DNA of 6,146 nucleotides from Bacteroidota bacterium. GTDB lineage: Bacteria > Bacteroidota > Ignavibacteria > Kapaibacteriales > UBA2268. Position 1 is the first letter of the stretch, and each line of letters begins with the position of its first letter. Below are positions 5,902 to 6,146 of this stretch, piece by piece. The DNA is taken from the NCBI GenBank assembly GCA_024280675.1, contig JAJRPT010000084.1, forward strand, positions 1 through 6,146. Reading direction: 5' to 3'. The notes beneath the pieces are model-generated. The model saw only the letters and a list, made by a program, of their open reading frames with translations, was not told where the DNA came from and made no database searches. The position numbers and the translations under genes were made by a program.

Positions 5902-6146
5902 TCATTGATTATTTTCTAAAAACTCTTGCAGTATAAGAGCCGCTGCAAAATTGTCAGTATTTATTTTTTCTCGTCTAAATTTCTTTTTTTTTCCAGAACT
6001 CAACATTATTTCCTTTGCTTTTTGCGAGCTGAACCCTTCATCCCAATAAAATACTTCAAAAGCATTTTCCTTTAGTATTTCTGAAAAGATTAATATGTTT
6101 TCTATTAATTTTTCTTTCTCAGATTTATTCTCAGATTTATTTTTAC
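5902..6146 (-). CDS. ruvX: RuvX/YqgF-type RNase H-fold nuclease, C-terminal part (5' end outside window)
   Basis: A minus-strand frame enters from the right edge and ends at a TGA (complement of 5902-5904), giving 80 residues. It matches the C-terminal half of YqgF/RuvX, a small nuclease-fold protein linked to 16S rRNA 5'-end maturation and described as a putative Holliday junction resolvase. Visible landmarks are a helix FSEILKENAFEVFYW, then DEGFSS where the family usually has DER(F/L)(T/S)(T/S), a helix QKAKEIML, a basic linker SGKKKKFRREK, and the closing INTDNFAAALILQEFL with its conserved acidic residue. The N-terminal strand with the first catalytic Asp (usual GxDxGxxR motif) lies outside the window. 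The family is usually 130-150 residues, so roughly 60 are missing. A run of nine A residues encodes part of the KKKK stretch (complement of 5984-5992); the frame matches the family on both sides, so there is no net frameshift. The gene leads directly into the GWxTD gene. Confidence 0.87.
   Translation of the reverse strand, partial: KNKSENKSEKEKLIENILIFSEILKENAFEVFYWDEGFSSQKAKEIMLSSGKKKKFRREKINTDNFAAALILQEFLENNQ
6116..6139. repeat. 12-bp tandem duplication inside ruvX
   Basis: TTCTCAGATTTA occurs twice in a row (6116-6127 and 6128-6139). It is in frame within ruvX and duplicates four residues, giving an NKSENKSE stretch before the helix preceding the DE motif. The position is a surface loop region in the family, so the insertion is probably tolerated. 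Confidence 0.8.

Overview
The window is an AT-rich bacterial chromosomal segment, most likely from the FCB supergroup (Bacteroidota, Chlorobiota or Ignavibacteriota-like). Three things suggest this: a secreted GWxTD-domain protein, a DUF6580 membrane protein (both families I associate mainly with those lineages), and mostly weak or absent Shine-Dalgarno sequences. The exact lineage cannot be fixed from the sequence alone. No mobile element, CRISPR array, tRNA or rRNA is visible.

Layout. Positions 2-295 (+) hold the 3' end of an alpha/beta-hydrolase of the phospholipase/carboxylesterase type. It is followed after 2 nt by uvrA (298-3174, +), the damage-recognition ATPase of nucleotide excision repair. 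A 199-nt gap contains three imperfect tandem copies of a 15-nt unit just before a small lysine-rich, probably helical protein of unknown function (3374-3745, +). A 299-nt gap follows. It carries AT-only dyads and then eight identical tandem copies of a different 15-nt unit plus a degenerate ninth, which runs into the ribosome binding site of a DUF6580 putative transport protein (4045-4578, +). On the other strand, the 3' part of ruvX/yqgF (5902-6146, -) is followed after 13 nt by a secreted GWxTD-domain protein (4583-5887, -). The DUF6580 and GWxTD genes converge with only 4 nt between their stop codons.

The genes do not form one pathway. UvrA (excision repair) and RuvX (RNase H-fold nuclease, rRNA maturation or Holliday-junction related) are housekeeping functions. 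The esterase, DUF6580 and GWxTD proteins are lineage-typical accessory genes. The most notable structure is non-coding: two arrays with the same 15-nt period and a shared ACGAAT core, each ending one to two dozen bases before a start codon. I see no complete undescribed system; the arrays and the unassigned small gene are the parts worth a second look.
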